From positions 1-42,754 of the forward strand of contig CBZS010000632.1 of the NCBI GenBank assembly GCA_000613065.1: a stretch of DNA of 42,754 bases, given 5' to 3'. Under the pieces are notes generated by a model. The model did not search any database. It saw nothing but the letters and a program-made list of their open reading frames with translations, and had not been told where the DNA came from. A program made the position numbers and the translations under genes. This DNA comes from Richelia intracellularis (lineage in GTDB: Bacteria > Cyanobacteriota > Cyanobacteriia > Cyanobacteriales > Nostocaceae). Below are positions 28,906 through 37,830 of this stretch, one piece after another; positions within the stretch are counted from its first letter, which is position 1; each line of letters begins with the position of its first letter.

Positions 28906-29033
28906 ATCTTCTCACGAGAATCTATTCCTAGTTTAGAATTAATTATTTCAACTATTCCTATTTGATCAATTAAGCCTGCTACTATTCCTAAGTGGTCGAT
29001 ATTTTTAATTTCTGTATTTTCGATAGAAGACAT
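28906..29033 (-). pseudogene. IS1634-family transposase (DUF4277), N-terminal fragment
   Basis: From ATG 29033 the reading is MSSIENTEIKNIDHLGIVAG, LIDQIGIVEIINSKLGIDSR and EK, the start of DUF4277-type IS1634 transposases. The reading is lost at 28905, where the ISAs1 terminus begins, so ISAs1 inserted here about 43 codons into the gene. Confidence 0.8.
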
Positions 29034-29066
29034 TTTTCACCCTGAAATATTTTTAGCTTTTTGGTT

Positions 29067-29147
29067 GTCTCACTTGGATTGAACCAATATATATTTAGTT
29101 TTATCAAAAGCTTGTAATCAATTTTTTCTAAGCAATCCAAGTGAGAC
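29067..29147. other. 15-bp inverted repeat upstream of the IS1634 fragment
   Basis: GTCTCACTTGGATTG (29067-29081) and CAATCCAAGTGAGAC (29133-29147) are perfect arms around a 51-nt spacer. It may be part of the IS1634 end or a small mobile palindrome; function unknown. Confidence 0.55.
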
Positions 29148-29746
29148 GACTTCCGCAGCGCAGGTTTATTTATAAAGGCAAATTTACTGAACATATTATG
29201 TACTATTATTTACTTTTAGCCGGAGTTAACTACGTTGACCTTTGTGCTACATTTTGAAGTGCAGAATGTGGGTTGGTACATATGCCATCCCATATATACC
29301 TAGGGATTGGTCCTTAGCATGATGCTACGATCGCTAATCAAAAAGCAATCAAGGCTGATGAGGCTTATCTTGCAGGTTCCCAACAACAAGGATTGTATTC
29401 ATCAGCATACTATCCCGACAATATCCACTTTTTCTGGACTGTTGCAAGTATGGAAGGAGGGAGTGTAGAGGCAATAGCCGCAGCGAGAAACTTAGTTGCT
29501 AAGATTCCTGCTCACAAAGTGAAGCAAATGCCGGAAACATAAATTTTCTTACCAACTCCCTATTTTGCCCTAGTACAGTTTAGGAAATGGGATGAAGTTC
29601 TCACTAAACCCAAACCACCAGCAGATCTAACCAATACTACAGCTATGTGGGATTATGCTCGTGGTATGGCATGGGCTGCTAAAGGTCATTTAAATAGTGC
29701 TGTAGGAGAAGAAAGCAGCCTTAAAGGCTTATTAGCTTTGGTCTTA

Positions 29747-30629
29747 TTCCACTAATGTAATTTTGTTAATCCAAATATGGATTGTTGCAAGAGACAAAAA
29801 AGCATCAAAACAAGCTGAAATTATTTCCCATCTGACAACAAACAAGACGACGATATTTTTTTTTTAACCATGGGGAACAATGTTCTTGTTGTCAGATGGG
29901 ACGCAAATTTTAATGGGTCTGCCCTTGTTCTTCTTTGTCTTCCAAACCCCCTTGGGCCATTGCGGCCTAATACCACGTCTACCTAAAGCAGCGCCCTTAT
30001 CCTTAGAATCGTAGCCTTTGTCAGCAGCAAGCACTTTCAGGGGTTTAGGGGGTTTACCGCGTTTGTTGGTCTTAACCTTTACACTGTCTAGAAGTGGTAT
30101 CACCTGATCTGTTTCAATACCATTGGCAGGTGTGGTGCGATTGGATAAAGGCATTCCTGAGCCTTCAGTAAGAGTGTGTATAAAATACCATTTCCTTTTC
30201 CACCGTAAGCAAGACCATCACCACCGCCCTTTCCAGGGGGAAAAAGACCCGTCCACCGCGCCATAACTCCAGTTGATTAACCCCCTTTCTCTTGTCCAAT
30301 CCCCAATATTCGTGGTTGTAAAGCCTCTAACCCCGCGTCCAACTGCCAACGTTTGAGCCATCGATGTGCAGAGCTCTTTGAACCCCATATTTATCCTTTT
30401 GGAACGTCACACCAACGACACCCTGTTATCAATATACACAGTAAGGTATTGAGTACATAACGAAATGAAGAATGTGGCATTCCTCGTTTGCGTTTCTCTG
30501 GCGGTTTCGGAAAAATATTCTCAAACAAAGACCACTCCAAATTACTCAGTCCTTCAAAACCGTCAGTCATCAGATGATATAAGCCCTCTTACTCAAGAGA
30601 CATATTATCACCTTATGCTATTAGTGGGA
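29747..30629 (-). mobile_element. IS5-family element with TA target, copy B, in the TPR gene
   Basis: The ends TTCCACTAAT (29747) and ATTAGTGGGA (ending 30629) are flanked by TA at 29745-29746 and 30630-30631. At 883 bp it is full length and inverse to copy A. The duplication and the restored TPR frame prove independent insertion. Confidence 0.87.
29760..30560 (-). pseudogene. IS5-family transposase, copy B, frameshifted
   Basis: It is homologous to copy A. From about 30560 the N-terminal frame is broken by several changes. The NWSYGAVDGSFS motif is intact here (TGG rather than TGA), but the run of five C that shifts the frame is also present. The second half (29864-30154) reads LSNRTTPANGIETDQVIPLL and LKVLAADKGYDSKDKGAALG, and the shared break at KICVPSDNK follows. 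Confidence 0.8.
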
Positions 30630-31071
30630 TAAACTGTTTAGAACAAAAGAAAACCAAGACAGGATTATTCGCAGTAACTCCTTTAATTAAAATTGCCCAT
30701 CGCTTATAAAATGCAGAAATTGCCAACTTAAAGAAAAACCCTCAAACAGCGATCGCAGAATATCAAGCTGCTGTCAAATATCAAGATAGTTTGCCTTATA
30801 TGGAACCACCATACTGGTATTATCCAGTACGCCAATCCTTCGGAAAAGCTTTATTGAAGTCGGATAGATTTCAGGAAGCAGAAGCCATTTTTAGGGAAGA
30901 TTTACGACAGCATCCCAATAATGGCTGGTCTTTAAATGGTCTAGGAAAAAGGTTACAAGCACAAGGGGATAATCAGAAGGCAAGTGAAGTACAACAGCAG
31001 TTTCAAAAAGCTTGGTCAAGGGCTGATATTAATCTGTAGTATTACGATCTGTAATTCGTAGTGCAAATTAC

Positions 31072-31104
31072 TATGTAGGGGCGCAAGGGCTGCGCCCCTA
31101 CATA
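31072..31104. terminator. Perfect 14-bp palindrome between convergent genes
   Basis: TATGTAGGGGCGCA and TGCGCCCCTACATA flank the loop AGGGC, between the TPR pseudogene (plus strand) and the MBL-fold gene (minus strand). It could work as a bidirectional terminator without a clear U-tract. A degenerate relative lies at 17126-17153. Confidence 0.55.
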
Positions 31105-31173
31105 TGCATCAACATTTCCTTTTATCCGTCTCCACCGATGAACTGAAGTTTGTCCAACAAATTAATCTAGCTC

Positions 31174-31860
31174 TTACAACAGGGGTTGAGTTGTGAATAA
31201 ATCCTGTAAATCTAGTTGAGATAGTTGCTCATAGGCATTATTTATCATTCCTCTTCCCCGGAGGAACCCAGTATTTGCACCAGGTAAAATGTATTTAAGA
31301 GTCTCTGAAGAGAATTTTTCTAACAATAAGCTAATGCTGTTAACTTGTCTGCGCCAGTGAAAAGTTTTGGCTGTACGTAAGGGTACTGGCTCTCCTTTCT
31401 TATTGGGGAGCACATGGCGACCAGAAAAAAGTATACCTCCTTGGCAATCGTAATAAACACAAGATGAACCAGGAGAATGACCAGATGTCCAAATTAATTC
31501 TATAGTGGGAGTGAGTTGTAGTTTCTCCCTGAAAGCTTTCACTTTGGCTTCTGGTAATAAATAAGCTTCTTGCTCTTGAATGAAAATTTCGCAATTAGTC
31601 GCAGATTGAATTGCTGTAGCTTTACCCAACGCTCCTCGGTGGGTAATAACTAAATAGTCTATTCCTCCATGGAAATTAAAAAAATCTTGATTGCTGGATT
31701 CCCAAGCAGGACAATCAATCAGAATATTAGCTTCTTTTTCTATAATCAAGTAAGATGCTCCTCCTAATGTGTCACGATTTGGAGAAAAGGCAAAAATATT
31801 GGGGAATAAAGCCTTTGGTAACTTGGTTGTATTACTAGTTTCTGGATTAGTGGGGCACAT
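31174..31860 (-). CDS. MBL-fold metallo-hydrolase
   Basis: The 228-residue protein has the metallo-beta-lactamase fold: GGASYLIIEKEANILIDCPA, the first metal-region segment LVITHRGALGKA, TSGHSPGSSCVYY with the third-motif histidine, ILFSGRHVL, and a C-terminal ILPGANTGF. The canonical HxHxDH is reduced to THRGALGKA, so metal binding may be partial or absent, as in a known subgroup whose motif is THRDDVADH. The reaction is unknown. It converges with the dead TPR gene and is divergent from the site-2 protease gene. Confidence 0.85.
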   Translation of the reverse strand: MCPTNPETSNTTKLPKALFPNIFAFSPNRDTLGGASYLIIEKEANILIDCPAWESSNQDFFNFHGGIDYLVITHRGALGKATAIQSATNCEIFIQEQEAYLLPEAKVKAFREKLQLTPTIELIWTSGHSPGSSCVYYDCQGGILFSGRHVLPNKKGEPVPLRTAKTFHWRRQVNSISLLLEKFSSETLKYILPGANTGFLRGRGMINNAYEQLSQLDLQDLFTTQPLL

Positions 31861-32055
31861 GGGATAAAGACGAAATGGGATTAATGATGGAAAATAGAAT
31901 TATGGTGTGGAACTAGTGAATAATTTCACCTCTAGATTTAGTCCCCATTATTAATCATTTACTTGTGATGATTAAAATTAAACCCCTTTTACTTGTGTTG
32001 GATGTTGTAATATTTACAGTGCAAGTCTGATATTTGTCCATAAAATTTAGAAAAA

Positions 32056-33531
32056 ATGCAACCCTTTTGGCTTCTGATTCTGGCAATACTTACTTACTTC
32101 ATAGTGCAGCGTAGTGTAGCCGACATGACTAGGACACCTGTTTGGCTCTTGTGGTTGGTGCTAATGATGCCAGTAGTGATATGGAGTTTATGGACAGCAA
32201 AAAATGGTTCTAACCTTCCGTTCATGGTAGCTATCGGTCCTTTGCTAGTAAGTTGTATTACATACTGGGTATTGTTCCAATGGGGGCGTAAATCGGAGAG
32301 CAATAAACCCAATACCCCCACCAAACCAGAAGTACAATCGGTTGTTAATCCTACCCCACAATCGTTACCATCGGTACGTCCTTTGCAAGGAGATGAGGAG
32401 CAACAGTTACGCAATTGCTTCCCTTGGTCTGTATATTACCTACAAAATATTGAATATTTGCCCCAGGCTGTGGTTTGTCGGGGTCAGTTAAAAACTAACT
32501 CTACCAAAGCTTACCAGCGCATTAAGCATAATATTGAAAATCAATTTGGCGATCGCTTTTTAATTATCTTCCAAGAGGGTTTTAAAGGAAAACCTTTCTT
32601 TGTATTGGTTCCGAATTCTCAAGCAAAGAAGGAGTCAAATACCCCCAAAGACAAGTTAACCCGACCAATTTTAGCTTTAGCTTTACTGGGTACTACCTTG
32701 GTGACAACAACTTGGATGGGGGCATTAATTTCTGGGGTAGAAATAGAAGTTTTGAGAGCAAATCCCCAAGTAATTCTCCAAGGATTACCCTATGCGTTGG
32801 GTTTGATGAGTATTTTGGGTGTTCATGAGTTGGGTCACTATCTTACTGCTCGCTTTTATAAAATACGCACTACGTTGCCTTACTTTATTCCCATTCCTTT
32901 TTTCTTAGGAACCTTGGGGGCATTTATTCAGATGCGTAGCCCTACACCAAATCGTAAAGCTTTATTTGATGTCAGTATTGCTGGTCCCATTGCCGGGTTT
33001 CTATTCACCGTACCTTTACTATTGTGGGGACTAGCTCATTCCCAAATAGTCCCCCTACCAAGCGAACAGAGGGGATTTATTGATCCTAATGCCCTTAATC
33101 CCAAGTATTCATTTTTGCTAGCTTTAGCCGCTAAACTAGTTCTAGGAAACCAACTAAATCCTCAATCTGCCATTGATTTACATCCGGTGGGTATAGCTGC
33201 CTGTTTGGGGTTAATTGTGACAGCATTAAATTTAATACCAGTAGGACAGTTAGATGGAGGACATATTATCCATGCAATGTTTGGTCAAAGAAATGCAATT
33301 GTTATTGGTCAAATTTCTCGCTTACTGTTCTTGTTGTTATCCTTTCTACAACCAGGAGTTTTTCTCTGGGCAATTATTCTTCTATTTATGTCCCCAATGG
33401 ATGAGCCCGCACTCAATGATGTGACGGAGTTGGATAATAAGCGGGATACCTTGGGATTAATTGCCATGGCTGTATTAATTAGTATTGTGTTCCCACTTCC
33501 CCAGGCGATCGCTAATTTTTTACAATTCTAG
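32056..33531 (+). CDS. Site-2 protease family membrane metalloprotease (M50, EGY-like)
   Basis: The 491-residue protein has N-terminal hydrophobic segments (about 4-18, 28-46, 57-76), then a soluble domain (about 110-190). A multi-pass catalytic core follows, with the zinc motif HELGH at 257-261 and the third-ligand motif NLIPVGQLDGGH at 392-403. This layout matches cyanobacterial site-2 proteases related to plant EGY1, which cut membrane-bound anti-sigma factors or similar substrates. The substrate here is not inferable. It starts at ATG 32056. Intact. Confidence 0.93.
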   Translation: MQPFWLLILAILTYFIVQRSVADMTRTPVWLLWLVLMMPVVIWSLWTAKNGSNLPFMVAIGPLLVSCITYWVLFQWGRKSESNKPNTPTKPEVQSVVNPTPQSLPSVRPLQGDEEQQLRNCFPWSVYYLQNIEYLPQAVVCRGQLKTNSTKAYQRIKHNIENQFGDRFLIIFQEGFKGKPFFVLVPNSQAKKESNTPKDKLTRPILALALLGTTLVTTTWMGALISGVEIEVLRANPQVILQGLPYALGLMSILGVHELGHYLTARFYKIRTTLPYFIPIPFFLGTLGAFIQMRSPTPNRKALFDVSIAGPIAGFLFTVPLLLWGLAHSQIVPLPSEQRGFIDPNALNPKYSFLLALAAKLVLGNQLNPQSAIDLHPVGIAACLGLIVTALNLIPVGQLDGGHIIHAMFGQRNAIVIGQISRLLFLLLSFLQPGVFLWAIILLFMSPMDEPALNDVTELDNKRDTLGLIAMAVLISIVFPLPQAIANFLQF

Positions 33532-33663
33532 TCTGGGTGTACTCAGGTACCTATGAATCTCGATAAACTATTGACAACTATTAATTAACTCAACTCCTAT
33601 GGCTTCCCTCACTACTTCAATGCGAGGCTTTGGTAATCATGAATGAGTAACCACTTAAATCAA

Positions 33664-34836
33664 TTATCTCTGAGTTCCCTCGTCAACTATTTGTAAAATT
33701 TCTTTAGCTGCGCGTTCGCATACTCCCATATCCCCTATACTTTGATGCATTTCCTGGTAATTAACTTGCATCTGTTTTCTGCTTTGGGGATTTAACAACA
33801 ACTCCATGGCAGAGGAAATAATATTTTCTGGGGTGGCAGTTTCTTGAATCAATTCCGGTACAATCCCTTTCATCACCATAAGATTAACCGCAGAAGCAAA
33901 GGGAAAAGTTATTTTGAGTATTTTTGTTGCTAACCAGTAAGTCAAAGGATTTAAGCGATAGACAACTACTTGGGGAATATTCAGCAGTGCCAATTCTAAA
34001 TTGACAGTACCGCACTTAGTAATTGCTAAATCTGCTGCTGCTAAAACCTCTTGTTGCTGATTGGAAACAACAGTAGCCTTTAATCCATAGGCTTGTATTT
34101 CTTGCTGTATTTTATCTCGGTAAATTTCCATAGATAGGGGAATCCAAAAATGTACCTGAGGCAATTTGGATTGAATAGTTTGCGCTGCTTGGAACATTAC
34201 TGGTAGCAAATATTTCAATTCTTGATGACGGGAAGCAGGGAGTAAAGCAATAGGGATCACGTCATTTTGAATACCTAGTTGGGAACGGGCGACTTCACTA
34301 CTGGGAAACTCAGCCATTCTATCCACCAAAGGATGCCCTACCCAAGTAACATTAGCACCCTTACTTTGAAAATAACGAGCCTCCTCTGGGAAAATTGCTA
34401 ATATGCGATCGCATACAGCCATTACCCTTGATGTATCGCGGGCAGTTACCGATGAGACCCATACTTGAGGAGCAATATAATATACTACTGGTACCTGCGG
34501 AAAATGACGACGGAGATAATTGCCAATTCCTAAGTTGGGTCCCATGTAGTCAATTAGTACCACCAAATCTGGAGGGTATTGTTTCAAATAAGCAATCGCC
34601 TGCCGTTGTACCTTTAAGGTGGGTAAAATAAACGGTAGGGCTTCGAATAAACCAAAGGAGCCAATCCCGGTAGTGTTCGCTAATAGACTCGCCCCTGCTG
34701 CGGACATTTTTTCGCCACCCAGGGCAACTATTTCCAAATTAAAGCCACATAAAGCTGTTTGATGCTTGAGTGCATTTATCAGCAAAGAACCCTGCAAATC
34801 ACCAGATACTTCCCCAGTACTAATAAAAATTCGCAT
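33664..34836 (-). CDS. lpxB: Lipid-A-disaccharide synthase
   Basis: The start is taken at ATG 34836 (MRIFISTGEVSGDLQGSLL), the conserved N-terminus, giving 390 residues; an in-frame ATG at 34878 adds 14 unconserved residues. LpxB joins UDP-2,3-diacylglucosamine and lipid X to form the tetra-acyl disaccharide at the inner face of the plasma membrane. Signature segments include SGDLQG, VVLIDYMGPN, VVYYIAPQVWV and AADLAITKCGTVNLELALLN (GT-B donor site). It follows lpxA by 45 bp (3 bp if the longer start is used). Confidence 0.95.
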   Translation of the reverse strand: MRIFISTGEVSGDLQGSLLINALKHQTALCGFNLEIVALGGEKMSAAGASLLANTTGIGSFGLFEALPFILPTLKVQRQAIAYLKQYPPDLVVLIDYMGPNLGIGNYLRRHFPQVPVVYYIAPQVWVSSVTARDTSRVMAVCDRILAIFPEEARYFQSKGANVTWVGHPLVDRMAEFPSSEVARSQLGIQNDVIPIALLPASRHQELKYLLPVMFQAAQTIQSKLPQVHFWIPLSMEIYRDKIQQEIQAYGLKATVVSNQQQEVLAAADLAITKCGTVNLELALLNIPQVVVYRLNPLTYWLATKILKITFPFASAVNLMVMKGIVPELIQETATPENIISSAMELLLNPQSRKQMQVNYQEMHQSIGDMGVCERAAKEILQIVDEGTQR

Positions 34837-34881
34837 CTTTAATAATGACAAATATTTTCTCCCTCTGTCAACCTTCAACCT

Positions 34882-35691
34882 TCAAAGATTAGCAGCTTTC
34901 CCTTTACCTGGAATTAACCCCCGTCTTCCTGACATTTGTGATATCAATAGAAAACGGCGTAGATTGACTAAATCGGGAGTATCTCCCAACAGCTCCAATT
35001 GTTGCAAAGCTTCCTTAAATGTCAATTGGGAGCGGTAAAGGATACGAAAAGCCTTTTTCAGCAGTTGGAAATTAGTAGAATCCATTCCAGAACGTTTTAA
35101 GCCTACCAAGTTCAGGGATCTAATTCGCGATGGATTGCCTTCAACTAGCATGTAGGGGGGTACATCTCGGTCAATTCTTGCCATACCTCCCACCATAGCC
35201 ATGGTGCCAATATGGACAAATTGGTGCACACCTAGAACTCCACTAAGTCTAGCTCGCGATTCGATATGGACATGACCAGCTAATGCGACTGAATTGGCAA
35301 TTACCACGGAATCATCGAGTACACAGTTATGGCCTATATGAACATAAGCCATAAGTAAATTTCCGTTACCAATGCGAGTTTCTTCCCCTGTACCAGTAGC
35401 CCGATTAATGGTGACGTATTCCCGAATCATGTTGTTGTCACCAATTTTGACGCAACTAAACTCGCCATTGTACTTTAAATCTTGAGGATCCATACCAATG
35501 ACAGCACCGGGATAAATTTTATTTCTTGCCCCAATTTCCAGTGGTCCTTCCAGAATTGCATGAGCACCAATGCTGGTTTCCGGACCAACTTTAACATTTC
35601 CTCCAATCACAGCATAAGCCCCGACTTGCACTGTAGGATGCAATTGGGCATTAGGATTAATTACAGCAGTAGGGTGAATTAGCGTCTTCAA
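34882..35691 (-). CDS. lpxA: UDP-N-acetylglucosamine acyltransferase
   Basis: The 269-residue protein is a left-handed beta-helix of hexapeptide repeats (IHPTAVINPNAQLHPTVQVG and so on, to about residue 190) with a C-terminal helical cap. The catalytic histidine is expected at His121 in VHIGHNC, with GMDPQDLKY and NRAT as substrate-contact segments. LpxA adds the 3-hydroxyacyl chain from ACP to UDP-GlcNAc in the first lipid A step. It lies between fabZ and lpxB on the same strand; a MITE at 35796-35886 sits between it and fabZ. Confidence 0.96.
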   Translation of the reverse strand: MKTLIHPTAVINPNAQLHPTVQVGAYAVIGGNVKVGPETSIGAHAILEGPLEIGARNKIYPGAVIGMDPQDLKYNGEFSCVKIGDNNMIREYVTINRATGTGEETRIGNGNLLMAYVHIGHNCVLDDSVVIANSVALAGHVHIESRARLSGVLGVHQFVHIGTMAMVGGMARIDRDVPPYMLVEGNPSRIRSLNLVGLKRSGMDSTNFQLLKKAFRILYRSQLTFKEALQQLELLGDTPDLVNLRRFLLISQMSGRRGLIPGKGKAANL

Positions 35692-35795
35692 AGGTGCATC
35701 TCCAGAACATTCTTGAGTGCCAGATGTTTAATCATTCTGTAATCTAAAAAAAGTCGGTAAAGCGACTAATGTGTGAGGGAGGCGAAAATAAATGG

Positions 35796-35886
35796 GGCGT
35801 TGCTGAATCAGGGGATGATTTCACTAAATTTCCAACGATTTATCAATGGTTTCAAACGTTAATTCATCCCGCACTTATGCAACACC
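35796..35886. mobile_element. 91-bp MITE, copy 6, between fabZ and lpxA
   Basis: This 91-bp element starts GGCGTTGCTGAATCAGGGG and ends GCACTTATGCAACACC. The perfect 8-bp repeat ATAAATGG flanks it at 35788-35795 and 35887-35894. It is inside an otherwise co-directional gene block. Confidence 0.95.
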
Positions 35887-35948
35887 ATAAATGGTTATAA
35901 AAAGCCGTTATAGCTTGTTATGTTAACTGATGTTGTTATTTATCACTA

Positions 35949-35979
35949 AGTAGAGGCACATTTACATTGTGCCTCTACT
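35949..35979. terminator. Hairpin downstream of fabZ
   Basis: AGTAGAGGCACA and TGTGCCTCTACT form perfect 12-bp arms with a 7-nt loop, 16 bp after the fabZ stop. It could attenuate fabZ transcription before lpxA; the U-tract on the minus strand is weak. Confidence 0.55.
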
Positions 35980-35994
35980 ATAATTGGGTAATTT

Positions 35995-36495
35995 TTAGTC
36001 AACACGGGAAAACATGAGTTCTCCTTGGGCAGCTAACTGACCATCAACTTCAGCTTTACCTAGCATTTTACCGAAACGACGCTGCTTAACCCACAACAGT
36101 TCCACAGTCAGAACTAGTTTATCTCCGGGAACTACTTGGCGACGAAATCGGACTTTATCTATACCAGCAAATACAAATAATCCACCTTCTGCTTCAGGCA
36201 TTTGTGTCAATACAACTCCTCCAACCTGCGCCATTGCTTCTACAATTAATACACCTGGCATTAATGGACGACCGGGAAAATGACCTTGAAATTGAGGCTC
36301 ATTGATAGTGACATTTTTAATTCCAACTGCCTTTTCTCCTGGGATATAGTCAATAATACGATCCACAAGTGCAAATGGATATCGATGGGGTAGTAATGCT
36401 TGAATTTCTTCAGAAGTGAAGGTCTTTTTCAACTCAGCAGGAGTTGATGTGGAAGTATTGATAATGTGTTCTTGGGTGGCTATTGACATTGGCAC
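35995..36495 (-). CDS. fabZ: 3-hydroxyacyl-ACP dehydratase
   Basis: The 166-residue protein has the hot-dog fold with catalytic His72 in [11 protein letters not shown] and Glu86 in [23 protein letters not shown] precedes them. FabZ dehydrates 3-hydroxyacyl-ACP in fatty acid elongation and competes with LpxA for the same hydroxyacyl-ACP pool, which explains the clustering. The first ATG at 36495 or the one at 36489 (MSIATQ) could initiate. The first ~28 residues are a variable extension usual in cyanobacteria. Confidence 0.96.
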   Translation of the reverse strand: MPMSIATQEHIINTSTSTPAELKKTFTSEEIQALLPHRYPFALVDRIIDYIPGEKAVGIKNVTINEPQFQGHFPGRPLMPGVLIVEAMAQVGGVVLTQMPEAEGGLFVFAGIDKVRFRRQVVPGDKLVLTVELLWVKQRRFGKMLGKAEVDGQLAAQGELMFSRVD

Positions 36496-36780
36496 TATGA
36501 TTGATTGTGAGTTTGAGTCGCAGTGTGTAGTATGCCTTAAGGACTACGAAAAAAGTAATTATCCCATTACTGTGTCAGCAAAGGGAGAATACACAGAGAA
36601 AAATTTGGCTACACTCAGTGAGTGTAGGAAGAAAAGGAGAAGAGGATAGGGAGAGAAGCAGAAATAAATATTAATCTTTACCCTTTTTCATCCAAAATCC
36701 AACTGGGAATTACGAATTAGTATCAGAGCCTCTCATATTGATTTTAGATTTGAGATTGGTGTTGCTGTCAATTGTAATGA
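36496..36780. other. lpxC-fabZ intergenic with short palindrome
   Basis: CTACACTCA (36609-36617) and TGAGTGTAG (36619-36627) make a 9-bp palindrome about 115 bp before the fabZ start, which might be an operator. Otherwise the region contains only low-complexity Nostoc-type repeat pieces near 36700. Confidence 0.4.
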
Positions 36781-37629
36781 CTACAAACGCTCTAAAATCT
36801 TTAGGGCTAGTTGAATATGCAAATTGTGACTAGCTTTGTATGCCAAAAAGTGAGCACAAGGAAAAGTTCCTAATAAACTTAAATCTCCTACTAAATCCAA
36901 TATTTTATGACGTACTGGTTCATTTGCAAATCTTAAGGGAGGATTTAACCAACCCTGAGAACTACAAACTAGAGCGTTTTGTACGCTACCACCTTTAATT
37001 AATCCTGCTTGCTGAAGATGCTCAATTTGATGGAGCAGACCAAAGGTTCGTGCAGGTGCAATTTCTGTCTTAAAGGAAGTCCGAGCAAGTTCTATATCCG
37101 TACTTGGACTCCAGCTATACCACTGATTACCTATCGCTGGAAGTTCAAAGTCAATACCGTAGGTAAAACGGTTTTCTGAGGCAGGTAAGGCACAAACAAA
37201 GCTATCACCTTCCCTGACCCAGATAGGCTCTCTTATGGCCTTTATAGGGGTATTTGGGCTGACAGATTGGTTAACTATCCCTGCTTGGACGATACTTTGT
37301 GCCCAATCCTGGGCTGAACCATCTAAGAGTGGTACTTCGGAGCCGTCTATTTCTATACGGGCATTATCTATACCCATGGCTGCAAGGGCGGCGAGTAAAT
37401 GCTCTACGGTACGGACATTGGCTTCCTCATGACCTAGCTGGGTAGAAAGTACAGTATGGTTAACTGATGTGACTTGGGCAGGAATTATGGGATTGCCTGG
37501 TAAATCTACCCGCACAAAATAGCGATCGCTTCCTGGTGGTGCTGATAGTATACGTACTTGAGTAGACAGACCACTATGTAGTCCTACTCCTGTATGGGTA
37601 ATTTCCCTAGCTAAGGTATGTTGTAACAT
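36781..37629 (-). CDS. lpxC: UDP-3-O-acyl-N-acetylglucosamine deacetylase
   Basis: The start is set at ATG 37629 ([20 protein letters not shown]), giving 282 residues; the upstream in-frame ATG at 37683 adds an unconserved arginine-rich stretch. The zinc ligands are expected at His77 (VEHLLAAL), His241 and Asp245 ([12 protein letters not shown]), with the general acid His268 (KASHNLH). LpxC performs the committed step of lipid A synthesis. It lies between omp85 and fabZ, separated from omp85 by a MITE. Confidence 0.96.
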   Translation of the reverse strand: MLQHTLAREITHTGVGLHSGLSTQVRILSAPPGSDRYFVRVDLPGNPIIPAQVTSVNHTVLSTQLGHEEANVRTVEHLLAALAAMGIDNARIEIDGSEVPLLDGSAQDWAQSIVQAGIVNQSVSPNTPIKAIREPIWVREGDSFVCALPASENRFTYGIDFELPAIGNQWYSWSPSTDIELARTSFKTEIAPARTFGLLHQIEHLQQAGLIKGGSVQNALVCSSQGWLNPPLRFANEPVRHKILDLVGDLSLLGTFPCAHFLAYKASHNLHIQLALKILERL

Positions 37630-37729
37630 TTTTAAGAGACAAAGGGGTAGGGAACGGCGGAGACGCAGAGAAGGGGAGATCAACTGTCAACATTCCCCAT
37701 CTAAAATCCAACTGCGAATTATAAATTAG

Positions 37730-37820
37730 GGCGTTGCATAAGTGCGGGATGAATTAGCGTTTGAAACCATTGATAAATCGTTGAACATTTAGTGAAATCA
37801 TCCCGCACTTATGCAACGCC
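37730..37820. mobile_element. 91-bp MITE, copy 7, between omp85 and lpxC
   Basis: This 91-bp element has perfect 23-bp terminal inverted repeats (GGCGTTGCATAAGTGCGGG...). The perfect 8-bp repeat TAAATTAG flanks it at 37722-37729 and 37821-37828. It begins 10 bp after the omp85 stop codon. Confidence 0.95.
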
Positions 37821-37830
37821 TAAATTAGTA

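Larger units (their letters stand above)
29250..31039 (+). pseudogene. Tetratricopeptide-repeat protein, truncated and split by an IS5 copy
   Basis: The first part (29250-29746) reads HMPSHIYLGIG, a TAG, HDATIANQKAIKADEAYLAG, SAYYPDNIHFFWTVASMEGG, a TAA, and FLPTPYFALVQFRKWDEVLT. After the IS (29747-30629) it resumes NCLEQKKTKTGLFAVTPLIK, KNPQTAIAEYQAAVKYQDSL, WYYPVRQSFGKALLKSDRFQ and LNGLGKRLQAQGDNQKASEV. Excision with one TA restores the frame (LLALVLNCLEQ). The repeats are TPR-like; the role is unknown. The 5' part is missing and several stops are present. Confidence 0.82.

Noticed and set aside
27675-30629. Composite transposon made of inverted IS5 copies A and B
   Set aside because: Each copy has its own TA duplication, copy B sits in a TPR gene whose frame it splits, and the DNA between them is only IS debris.
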